Source: Clostridium tetanomorphum (lineage in GTDB: Bacteria > Bacillota > Clostridia > Clostridiales > Clostridiaceae). Taken from it: a stretch of DNA of 64,000 bases. The position numbers and the translations under genes are program-made. The first letter of the stretch is position 1, and each line of letters opens with the position of its first letter. Shown piece after piece: positions 56,481 to 64,000 of the stretch. The stretch lies in assembly GCF_017873215.1 (NCBI RefSeq), contig NZ_JAGGKA010000018.1, positions 1 through 64,000 on the forward strand, written 5' to 3'. The notes under the pieces were generated by a model, which did not search any database, was not told the DNA's origin, and saw only the letters and a list, made by a program, of their open reading frames with translations.

Positions 56481-57734
56481 ATGGAAAAAGGAAATATGCT
56501 AATAAAGAATGCTTCTGAGTTAGTAACTTGTAGTGGTAATAAAGCTAAATTTGGTAAAGAGATGTCAGAAATAAATGTAATTTTAGATGGTGCAGTAGTA
56601 ATTGAAAATGGCATAATTAAAGATTTAGGAAAAACAGATGAAATATTAAAAAAATATGATGAAGCTAATTATGAAGTAATTGATGCTAATGAAAAATGTG
56701 TTTTGCCGGGTTTTGTTGATTCGCACACTCATTTTATATTTGGCGGATATAGAGCAGAAGAATTTTCATGGAGATTGCGTGGAGACAGTTACATGGAGAT
56801 TATGAATAGAGGTGGAGGAATAGTAAACTCTGTTAGAGATACTAGAAACGCTTCAAAAGAGGAACTAATAAATTTGGGAAGAAGAAGACTTGATTCAATG
56901 CTTAGTTTCGGAGTAACTAGTGTAGAAGGAAAGAGTGGATATGGATTAGATTATGAAACAGAAATGAAGCAACTAGAAGCTATGATAGAATTGGATAAAG
57001 AACATCCAGTAGACATTTGTAAAACATTTTTAGGGGCTCATGCTGTTCCTAATGAATATAAAGGAAGAACAGAAGAATATATAGACTTTATGTTAGAAAA
57101 AGTATTACCAGAGGTAGCCAAAAATAAATCAATAGATTTTTGTGATGTTTTCTGTGAAAAAGGAGTATTTTCAGTAGAAGAATCAAGAAAAATTCTTTTA
57201 AAAGCTAAAGAGCTAGGAATGAAGTTAAAAATACATGCAGATGAAATAGTTCAGCTTGGAGGAGCTGAGTTAGCAGCAGAATTAGGAGCTGTATCAGCAG
57301 ATCATTTGCTTCATGCTTCAGATAAAGGTATAAAAGATATGGCAGAGAAAGGCGTGGTAAGCACTCTTTTACCAACTACTGCATTTTGTTTAAAAGAGCC
57401 TTTTGCAAGAGGAAGAGAAATGATAGATAGCGGTTGTGCTGTAGCTTTAGCCACAGACTTTAATCCAGGAAGTGGATTTACTAACTCAATACCATTGATG
57501 TTTGCTTTGGCTACTATATATATGAATATGAGTATAGAAGAATCAATTACAGCTATGACTATAAATGGTGCAGCTGCTATAGGAAGAGCAGCTTCTGTTG
57601 GAAGTATTGATATAGGTAAGAAGGGAGATATAGTAATATTAGAATATCCATCATATAAATTTTTACCTTATCATACTGGAGTTAATATAGTAGAAAAAGT
57701 TGTGAAGAATGGAATTTTGGTTCACGAAAAATAG
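56481..57734 (+). CDS. hutI: Imidazolonepropionase
   Basis: 417-residue amidohydrolase-fold enzyme that opens imidazolonepropionate to N-formiminoglutamate, the FtcD substrate. Metal motif HTH in FVDSHTHFIFGG near 75-86, the substrate block RGGGIVNSV, HADEIVQLGGAELA (metal His) near 247-260, and ATDFNPGS (metal Asp) near 322-329. ATG 56481 follows GGAGTAGGTGA, which spans the ftcD stop; GTG 56472 has no site. It ends the hut enzyme genes and is followed by a terminator. Confidence 0.94.
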   Translation: MEKGNMLIKNASELVTCSGNKAKFGKEMSEINVILDGAVVIENGIIKDLGKTDEILKKYDEANYEVIDANEKCVLPGFVDSHTHFIFGGYRAEEFSWRLRGDSYMEIMNRGGGIVNSVRDTRNASKEELINLGRRRLDSMLSFGVTSVEGKSGYGLDYETEMKQLEAMIELDKEHPVDICKTFLGAHAVPNEYKGRTEEYIDFMLEKVLPEVAKNKSIDFCDVFCEKGVFSVEESRKILLKAKELGMKLKIHADEIVQLGGAELAAELGAVSADHLLHASDKGIKDMAEKGVVSTLLPTTAFCLKEPFARGREMIDSGCAVALATDFNPGSGFTNSIPLMFALATIYMNMSIEESITAMTINGAAAIGRAASVGSIDIGKKGDIVILEYPSYKFLPYHTGVNIVEKVVKNGILVHEK

Positions 57735-57788
57735 TTATTAGCTATTTTTATATACAAAATTAAATATCTTCGGTTAACACACAGGTGG

Positions 57789-57828
57789 ATTCACTTATTT
57801 TGCTTTAAAATAAGTGAATTTGCTTTTT
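57789..57828 (+). terminator. Terminator of the hut enzyme operon
   Basis: ATTCACTTATTTT (57789-57801) pairs with AAAATAAGTGAAT (57807-57819), followed by TTGCTTTTTAATT. About 55 nt after hutI. Confidence 0.75.
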
Positions 57829-57882
57829 AATTATTGGAAAAATTAATAAAATATCAATATAATTAAAATAGAGGTGATTTAT

Positions 57883-58716
57883 ATGGGGAATAAATTAGAT
57901 GAAAGTATTCTTCAATCTTTTATGGAGATTAGTCCATATCTATCTAGTTTATTAGATGAAGAGATTAGTTTTGCATTAACAGATAGAGAGAAATTTATAG
58001 CATTTCTTCCAAGAGAAAATATAAAACCTGATATAAAGGTAGGGGGATTTATAAAAGAAGGAAGTTCTACTTATGAAGCTTTAAGATTGGAAAAAGTAGT
58101 ATCTAAAATAGTTCCAGAGAATGTATTTGGGTTTAAGTTAAAATCTATTGCAGTACCATTGAAAAATGAACGAGGCAATATTGTTGGAGTAGTATCTATA
58201 GGGAAAAGCCTAGAAAAACAAGAGCATATTTTAAATTTATCAAAAAATCTATCAATAGCATTAAATCAAATAGCTTCTGCCATTACTGAACTATCGGAAG
58301 GAGTTCAAAATACTGCTTCTTCAAACGAGATTATATTGAAAGAAGCCAAAGATGCTTCAGAAAAAACTGAAAATACAGATGAAATTTTATCTTTCATAAA
58401 AAATATTGAAAAACAAACCAACTTATTAGGGTTAAATGCATCTATAGAGGCAGCTAGAGCAGGAGAATTTGGAAAAGGGTTCTCGGTAGTAGCATCAGAA
58501 ATAAGAAAATTATCTAATTCAAGTAATGAATCTATTACTAAAATAAATAAAGTTATTAAAGAAATAAGAATATCTGTTGAGAAAATTTTGGATAGAATAA
58601 AAATAGTTAATGAAACTTCTCATAATCAAGCAGCAGCTTTAGAAGAAATTACCGCATCTCTTCAGCAAGTAAATACTACAGCGGAAAAATTAGAGCAAAT
58701 ATCCTCAAAATACTAA
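57883..58716 (+). CDS. Soluble methyl-accepting chemotaxis-like protein
   Basis: 277 residues without membrane segments. The N-terminal part (about 1-115) is a small sensor-like domain ([37 protein letters not shown]), then a short MCP signalling coiled coil with the hairpin tip [25 protein letters not shown] cannot be shown whole; its core is [13 protein letters not shown] near 187-199. This layout resembles soluble YfmS-type chemoreceptors. It lies inside the histidine locus, so an input linked to histidine or its products is possible. ATG 57883 follows AGAGGTGA. Confidence 0.8.
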   Translation: MGNKLDESILQSFMEISPYLSSLLDEEISFALTDREKFIAFLPRENIKPDIKVGGFIKEGSSTYEALRLEKVVSKIVPENVFGFKLKSIAVPLKNERGNIVGVVSIGKSLEKQEHILNLSKNLSIALNQIASAITELSEGVQNTASSNEIILKEAKDASEKTENTDEILSFIKNIEKQTNLLGLNASIEAARAGEFGKGFSVVASEIRKLSNSSNESITKINKVIKEIRISVEKILDRIKIVNETSHNQAAALEEITASLQQVNTTAEKLEQISSKY

Positions 58717-58805
58717 ATAAAGGTCACAATTTTACATTATAATCTTTATATATTATACTTAATATAGAATATTAAATTTATGCGTGGAGAAAGAGGGGAT
58801 AATAT

Positions 58806-61800
58806 ATGAGCACTATTTATGGAAAAATGTTTGGTACTCCCGTTATAAAGAAAGATGAAAAAGAAATTTTATTTCCATATAACAAAGTAAAGGCTTTATT
58901 TTATTATCTAATGGTTAATAAGCAAGCTAGCAGAGATGAGTTAGCAGGATTGCTATGGACTGATGAACAGGAAAATATAGCAAAAAAAAATTTGAGAAAT
59001 GCAATTTATAAAATAAAAAAGTCTTTTGATGATGAAGTAATTATATCTCCAAAGAAATCTATAGTTATGTTAAATCCTAATATGGATATAAAATGTGATA
59101 TAGATATATTTTTAAATGATTCAGAAAAATGGATTGACGCATATACAGGAGAATTTTTACAAGGCTTTTTTGTTAAAAATGCAGAGGAGTTTGAGGAATG
59201 GCTTATTAAAACTAGAGAAAGTTTTAAAGAAAAATATGTAACAAAATTATATGATAAAATATCAGAAGATATAAAAAATTCTATTGATGATAATATAGAG
59301 AGATGTGCTAAATCACTAATTAATGTAGATGAATTTGATGAGAAAGCTTATAGAATATTGATGGAATATTACAAAAACATAGGAAGCTATGGAAAAGCTA
59401 TAGATATATATAATAAACTTTCTCAATTATTAGATAAGGAATTAGGAATAGCTCCAGATGAGCATACTAGAGAAATATTTAATAAAGTGTTGGATATTAT
59501 GAATGAAGGTAAGATTGGAAATAACACTGGGTTTGTAGAATTTTTTTATGGTAGATGTAATGAATTAAGATTATTGGAAAATAACTATAAAAGTTTTATG
59601 AAAGGTAATGATGGAAAGTCAGTTATTATAACAGGAGAAGCTGGTATAGGCAAAAGCACATTAAAAGATAAATTTATGGAACATATATATGAAGATGAGG
59701 TATACATATTTGAAACCAGTTGTTATCAAGTAGAGAAAGAATATTTTTTAAAGCCATGGAATGCAATTATATGTAAAATATCAGATACTATAGTAAATGA
59801 TAATATAAATATTCCTACCATATGGGAGAATATTATTTCAAATATATTTCCGGAATTTCATAAAAATCAAGGAGATTCTAATATAAAATTAATAGAAAAT
59901 ATCGATACTCTTAAATACGAAATGATAGCAGATGTGGTTGCGGATATACTGAAAAAGATTACAGAAAAAAAGAAAGTTATATTTGTTTTTGAAGATATTC
60001 AGTGGATGGATAGTATGAGTTTATCTTTACTAAGTAGTATAATGCTTCATCAACATAAAAATAATATTATATTTATTGCTACTTATAGGAATGAATATGA
60101 TAGTAATATAGACAAATTTATAACTACAATGAAGAGTTATAATAAAATAATAACTATAAACTTACCTAGATTTACCAGTACAGAAGTGGAAGGATTTATT
60201 AGAAAAGCTATTCCAGATTATCATATAACAAAGGAAATATTAAAAAAAATTTATGATGAAACTGAGGGAAATACTTTTTTTCTAAATGAATATCTAAATA
60301 TCATGAAATCTAATGGAGACACGAATATAATGTCAGTAAAGATGCAAGATGTATTGAAAAGTAGATTTCTTTATATATCTGAAGAAGGAAAGAAAATATT
60401 AAATATAGCTTCTTTATTTTTCGATGAAGTTCCATTAAGTATATTAGAAAATTTAACAGGAAAAGATCAATTAGAGATAATGGACATAATAGAAGAACTA
60501 GAGAATAAATTCATATTAAAAGAAATGAATAGTAATGATAAAATAAGTTTTAAATTTACTCATCAGAAATTAAGAGAATTTGTTTATATAAAGCAATCCG
60601 ATGGTAGAAAGAAAATTCTTCATAATAAGATAGGAAATTTGTTGGAAAAAAATTTAAAGAACGATAAGACAGACATAAATACTTATCATAAATTGATATA
60701 TCATTATTCTAATAGCGATAATAGAGTAAAGTCTTTGTATTATAAAATAAAGATTTTAAATTATTATTTAAATTTTAGTCATGAACTCTTTCCTATATTA
60801 AGTAATCAAGATATAGAAGCTTATAAATATGCATACTTTAGTAAAAATCAGACAATTAAGCATTTAAAAGATATTGAAAATCTATTAAAAGAAGTTAAGA
60901 AAAAAGAGGGTGCTACGGAAGAAGTTATAGAATTGGAAATAGCGTCTCTTCATATGAAGGGTAGATATTTAATAAGAGAGGGAGATTATGACCAAGGAAC
61001 AGGTTTTATACAAGAAATGGTTGAAAAATCAATAGAAATTAGAGATAAAGATTATGCTTTAGAGGGATATAAGCAAATGATATATTTCTGTATACAAACT
61101 AATAATACTGATCTTATGATAAAATATGTAGGCTTAGCATTAGACTTGGCAGTAGAATGTAACTATCATAAGGAAATAGGTATATTATTAAGATTAAAGG
61201 GATTATATAAAATAATGTGTGGAGAATATGAAGAGGCTGAAAAACTTCTTAATGAGTCTATAAATATATTTAATGTAACAAAACAAGTGGCAGACAAATA
61301 TTCTTTAAATATTGCAGCAGCTTACAATTATATTGGAGAAATAAGAAGATTTAACATGAAATTTTCAGAGGCGTTAAATTATTATGATAAAGCTATAGCT
61401 ATTTGTGAAAATAAAAATGCTTTAACTAGTTTAGCAGTATTTAATATAAATGCAGGTCAAGCAGCATTTGATATGGGAGATTATTATAGAGCTAAAGATT
61501 ATTTTGAGAAAGCTTATAGTTTATATAATCAATTTGATTCCGTATGGAGACGTTCTATATTAGAAGCTTTTATGGCACTTTTACATGTAAAGGAAGGTAA
61601 TTATAATGAAGCTTTACAATATTTAAAAAGTGCAGATTCACATTCTCAAAAAATTAAAAATCCTCATGAAATAGGTGTTGGGTATAGAGTGAAAGCTGAA
61701 ATAAGAGTAAATATGGAAGATAATGAGAATTTAAACAAAGTATTTAGCAAATACTTAGATAAGGATATAAATTATTATTGTGATGAAGGTGTTAAGTTTC

Positions 61801-61868
61801 TAAATGAAGCAAGAGATAACTATGAAATAGAAGTTATAAATATACTTAGAAAATCATATAAAAACTAA
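58806..61868 (+). CDS. AfsR/SARP-type transcriptional activator
   Basis: 1020 residues. N-terminal winged-helix region (about 1-95, with KVKALFYYLMVNKQASRDEL and LLW near 28-51), bacterial transcriptional activator domain (about 97-235, ending LDKELGIAPDEHTR), an NTPase domain with Walker A GEAGIGKST (277-285) and Walker B VIFVFEDIQW (391-400), then TPR-like helices (about 690-1000). This is the large AfsR-like SARP architecture. SARPs bind direct repeats with 11-bp spacing near -10; such repeats stand before hutU and before the racemase gene. Start follows AAAGAGGGG. Signal unknown. Confidence 0.85.
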   Translation: MSTIYGKMFGTPVIKKDEKEILFPYNKVKALFYYLMVNKQASRDELAGLLWTDEQENIAKKNLRNAIYKIKKSFDDEVIISPKKSIVMLNPNMDIKCDIDIFLNDSEKWIDAYTGEFLQGFFVKNAEEFEEWLIKTRESFKEKYVTKLYDKISEDIKNSIDDNIERCAKSLINVDEFDEKAYRILMEYYKNIGSYGKAIDIYNKLSQLLDKELGIAPDEHTREIFNKVLDIMNEGKIGNNTGFVEFFYGRCNELRLLENNYKSFMKGNDGKSVIITGEAGIGKSTLKDKFMEHIYEDEVYIFETSCYQVEKEYFLKPWNAIICKISDTIVNDNINIPTIWENIISNIFPEFHKNQGDSNIKLIENIDTLKYEMIADVVADILKKITEKKKVIFVFEDIQWMDSMSLSLLSSIMLHQHKNNIIFIATYRNEYDSNIDKFITTMKSYNKIITINLPRFTSTEVEGFIRKAIPDYHITKEILKKIYDETEGNTFFLNEYLNIMKSNGDTNIMSVKMQDVLKSRFLYISEEGKKILNIASLFFDEVPLSILENLTGKDQLEIMDIIEELENKFILKEMNSNDKISFKFTHQKLREFVYIKQSDGRKKILHNKIGNLLEKNLKNDKTDINTYHKLIYHYSNSDNRVKSLYYKIKILNYYLNFSHELFPILSNQDIEAYKYAYFSKNQTIKHLKDIENLLKEVKKKEGATEEVIELEIASLHMKGRYLIREGDYDQGTGFIQEMVEKSIEIRDKDYALEGYKQMIYFCIQTNNTDLMIKYVGLALDLAVECNYHKEIGILLRLKGLYKIMCGEYEEAEKLLNESINIFNVTKQVADKYSLNIAAAYNYIGEIRRFNMKFSEALNYYDKAIAICENKNALTSLAVFNINAGQAAFDMGDYYRAKDYFEKAYSLYNQFDSVWRRSILEAFMALLHVKEGNYNEALQYLKSADSHSQKIKNPHEIGVGYRVKAEIRVNMEDNENLNKVFSKYLDKDINYYCDEGVKFLNEARDNYEIEVINILRKSYKN

Positions 61869-61890
61869 TTGAATTAGTGATATCTAGGAT

Positions 61891-61925
61891 AAAAAGTGAT
61901 TTGTAATTCAAATCACTTTTTATTT
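61891..61925 (+). terminator. Terminator of the SARP-like gene
   Basis: AAAAAGTGATTTG (61891-61903) pairs with CAAATCACTTTTT (61909-61921), followed by ATTTTT. 22 nt after the stop. Confidence 0.85.
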
Positions 61926-62329
61926 TTAAATATTTTTGTACGACTTTACTTGTGGCATTTATAATAACAGTTATAAATGCAAGAATAAAACCATTAAGAA
62001 GTAAAAAAAGATGAATATTATGGCAGAGTAGAAGGAGAGAAAGAAAAAGTCAATATATTAAAGACAGACTGGAAGAAATGAAATTTGCTGATAATTTGAT
62101 AAGTTAGGGAAAGAATATAATTGATACTATTATTTTATAGTTTTTATAATTTATCAGATTATTATAATAAAGTGATAATGAATTAAAATAATGAAGAATT
62201 AAATAAATAATGAATTAAATATTCATTGTGATAATTCGAAATAGTGTTAAAATTGAAAGAAAAAAATATATTATAAATAAAAAAACAGAAAATTCAAATA
62301 TGGTTAATTAGAGAAAAAATTTAAAAAAT
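61926..62329. other. Gene-less interval with a decayed coding-like stretch
   Basis: No intact gene. From about 61957 to 62107 short frames in different registers join into a coding-like string (ITVINARIKPLRSKK, then DEYYGRVEGEKEKVNI, then KDRLEEMKFADNLIS), broken by stops. This looks like a frameshifted gene end of unrecognised family. The rest is plain AT-rich sequence. Confidence 0.35.
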
Positions 62330-62347
62330 AGACGTTCTATCGACGAT
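62330..62347 (+). promoter_or_regulatory. Distal pair of 11-bp-spaced GACG repeats
   Basis: AGACGTT (62330-62336) and CGACGAT (62341-62347), start to start 11 bp, with the same ATAGACG context as in the hutU promoter. No good -10 follows at the expected distance, so it may be a distal binding site, 180 bp upstream of the promoter pair. Confidence 0.45.
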
Positions 62348-62509
62348 AAGAGAAGATGTATATGAATTAAAATGACAAATTCCATGAAAAATTTTACTAT
62401 ATATCCGTATTTATAAATAATATTCTAAGAATAGAGGATTATTTATATTATTTTTATATTTATACGAAAATATGACTTTGAAGCTTTAAATTTTTAAAAA
62501 ATTCAAAAT

Positions 62510-62540
62510 AGACTTTTATTTGACGAAATTATGATATAAT
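62510..62540 (+). promoter_or_regulatory. Promoter of the racemase-transporter unit with GACG repeats
   Basis: AGACTTT (62510-62516) and TGACGAA (62521-62527), 11 bp apart, then an extended -10 TGATATAAT with TATAAT at 62535-62540. From ATAGAC to TATAAT the layout aligns without gaps with the hutU promoter. Transcription should start near 62547, downstream of the TTG at 62540. Confidence 0.6.
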
Positions 62541-62581
62541 TGAATTGTGAAAAAGATAAAAGCAATTTAGGAAGGGGGCGG

Positions 62582-63430
62582 ATTCAAATTAAGCTTCATT
62601 TTATTAAAGTTAATCCAGTGGAAAATATGACAGTATTTGTTTTAGATCAGGTTCCAAGGGATGTACAGATGAATGTAGCAAAAAAATTAATGAATTATAA
62701 TAGTATATATGCAGAACAGGTTGGATTCATTGAAAAAGCGAACCTATATAAAGAAACAGAAAACAAATGTTTAAGACTTCAAATGATGGGAGGTGAGTTT
62801 TGCGGTAATGCTACAAGAGCTTTAGCTGCATTTTTAGTTCACAATCAGTATCCTTATTTTATTAAAGAAAAGGACAAATTTAAAATATCATTAGAAGTAT
62901 CTGGAGCTGAAAAGTTAGTTGATTGCGAGGTTTATAAAACGGAGAATGATAATGAATATATGTCTAAAGTTTATATGCCTTTGCCAAACAATATAAGTAA
63001 ATTTTCCCTTGAAGAAAATGATACCGTTTTCTCTGGCTTAAAGGTAGAGTTTTCAGGAATTACGCATTTTATAGTAGATAGTAAAAAAATAAAGAATAAA
63101 GAGGAACTTTTTAAACTAGTGAAAAGAGAAATGGATAACAGAGATTATGATGCTTTTGGAATTATGTACTATGATTATAATGAAAATTATCTAGAACCAT
63201 TAGTTTATGTAAGGGGTACTGAAAGTCTTTTTTGGGAAAGAAGTTGTGCATCAGGAACTTCAGCATTAGGTGCAGCATTAGCCTACATGAGAAATGAATC
63301 AATAGAAGAGAAAATAAAGCAGCCTGGTGGAGAATTGGAAATTATAGCTGAGTTTGAAGAAAATAAAATAACTAATATATGCTTAAATGGATTAGTTCAA
63401 ATTGTGGCTGAAGGAATAGTAAATGTATAG
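62582..63430 (+). CDS. CntK/HisR-like histidine racemase (DapF-fold)
   Basis: About 282 residues, cofactor-independent epimerase fold with the two catalytic Cys: C74 in GGEFCGNAT and C222 in ERSCASGTSALG (numbering from 62582). The sequence follows the staphylococcal histidine racemase CntK closely in my memory: NPxxNMT start, EQVGFIE, VSG, PLVYV and QPGG blocks. It likely interconverts L- and D-histidine; diaminopimelate epimerase is less likely given the histidine locus. No canonical start lies between the promoter and the conserved region; ATT 62582 fits AGGAAGGGGG, while the frame is open to TTG 62540. Confidence 0.75.
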   Translation: MQIKLHFIKVNPVENMTVFVLDQVPRDVQMNVAKKLMNYNSIYAEQVGFIEKANLYKETENKCLRLQMMGGEFCGNATRALAAFLVHNQYPYFIKEKDKFKISLEVSGAEKLVDCEVYKTENDNEYMSKVYMPLPNNISKFSLEENDTVFSGLKVEFSGITHFIVDSKKIKNKEELFKLVKREMDNRDYDAFGIMYYDYNENYLEPLVYVRGTESLFWERSCASGTSALGAALAYMRNESIEEKIKQPGGELEIIAEFEENKITNICLNGLVQIVAEGIVNV

Positions 63431-63462
63431 TGTAATCAATATTTATTGCAAGGAGGAGAAAA

Positions 63463-64000
63463 AATGTTATTATTAAATCCTGTTATAATATCAGTTGTAA
63501 TAATGTCAGTTTTATGCTTAATGAAACTAAACGTAATGTTATCAATATTAGCCGCTGCTCTAGTTGCAGGATTAGTTGCTGGAATGTCAATACCTCAAAC
63601 TGTAACTACATTGATTGCAGGTATGGGAGGAAACTCAGAAACTGCACTAAGTTATATTTTATTAGGTGCATTAGCAGTAGCAATTAGTAAGACTGGACTT
63701 GCTACTATATTAGCTAAAAAGATATCTAGAGTTGTTAAGGGAAAAGCGATTGTGTTTACATTGCTTATAGCTTTTGTAGCTTGTTTTTCACAGAATTTAA
63801 TACCGGTGCATATAGCATTTATTCCTATATTAATACCACCACTAATTCCATTAATGAATAAAATGAAAATAGATAGAAGAGCAGTAGCTTGTGCTCTAAC
63901 ATTTGGATTAAAGGCGCCATATGTATCTTTTTCAGTAGGATTCGGTCTTTTATTCCATACTATAATAAAAGATCAAATGGTTCAAAATGGAGTACCAGTT
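63463..64000 (+). CDS. YuiF-like putative histidine transporter, partial
   Basis: The start follows AAGGAGGAG; 179 residues are visible before the window ends. Very hydrophobic with at least four membrane segments, including ILAAALVAGLVAGMS and SYILLGALAVAISKTGL. It matches the Na+/H+ antiporter-like NhaC/YuiF group, whose Bacillus member has been tied to histidine uptake. It lies 32 nt after the racemase gene, so the two form one transcript: import plus racemisation of histidine. The C-terminal part is outside the window. Confidence 0.8.

Noticed and set aside
61950-61980. TGGCATTTATAATAAC as a sigma-54 promoter
   Set aside because: No GC at the -12 position.

Overview
The window is AT-rich (roughly 70-75 % A+T by eye), with strong AGGAGG-type ribosome binding sites and frequent TTG and GTG starts. 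Gene content points to an anaerobic, spore-forming Clostridium: a V/A-type ATPase operon, a histidine-fermentation (hut) cluster with glutamate formimidoyltransferase, two GltS glutamate transporters, a giant CoA-enzyme activase, a Tyr T-box and a SASP-like peptide. From memory the content most resembles Clostridium tetani or C. cochlearium; I could not test this. No tRNA, rRNA, CRISPR array or prophage is visible.

Layout. 1-800: mostly non-coding, with one small SASP-like gene. 0.8-5.9 kb: thrC-thrB-aspartate kinase-hom, the threonine branch from aspartate. 5.9-8.0 kb: a coiled-coil FlxA-like protein, a YfcE-type phosphodiesterase and a LysM-CAP secreted protein. 8.3-14.3 kb: ribose operon rbsKDACB plus rbsR, behind a near-consensus promoter with a perfect LacI-type operator. 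14.3-16.7 kb: tyrS under a Tyr T-box, then a convergent L,D-transpeptidase. 16.7-19.1 kb: small genes and decayed fragments (DUF1540, DUF898, a flavin reductase and its truncated duplicate, a Spo0E-like fragment). 19.1-23.6 kb: DUF4912 plus GH57, a DbpA-like helicase, and queT behind a preQ1-I riboswitch. 23.7-29.0 kb: M16 peptidase, recX, transglutaminase-like membrane protein, TPR protein and an ABC ATPase-permease pair. 29.2-29.9 kb: a transposase-like gene without its catalytic core. 30.2-38.7 kb: nine-gene V/A-ATPase operon. 38.9-43.2 kb: 1433-residue 2-hydroxyacyl-CoA dehydratase activase family protein. 43.2-45.9 kb: two gltS paralogues. 46.5-49.5 kb: orphan NMT1/SsuA-type lipoprotein and a LemA/TPM-like pair. 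49.7-53.1 kb: a histidine kinase with an extracytoplasmic amino-acid-binding domain and a sigma-54 activator. 53.4-64 kb: the histidine locus hutU-ftcD-hutI, a soluble chemoreceptor-like protein, an AfsR/SARP-type regulator, a CntK/HisR-like racemase and a YuiF-like transporter cut by the window end.

Main idea from the hunt. The promoters of hutU and of the racemase-transporter pair share an ungapped arrangement: two GACG direct repeats exactly 11 bp apart, then TATAAT 9 nt after the second GACG. A third 11-bp pair lies upstream of the racemase. Direct repeats with 11-bp periodicity just upstream of -10 are the classical target architecture of SARP regulators, and a 1020-residue SARP/AfsR-like protein is encoded between the two promoters. 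I propose a SARP-controlled histidine regulon that includes a cofactor-independent racemase, so D-histidine could feed the same route: histidine uptake, racemisation, urocanate, imidazolonepropionate, formiminoglutamate, then glutamate. HutH is not in the window.
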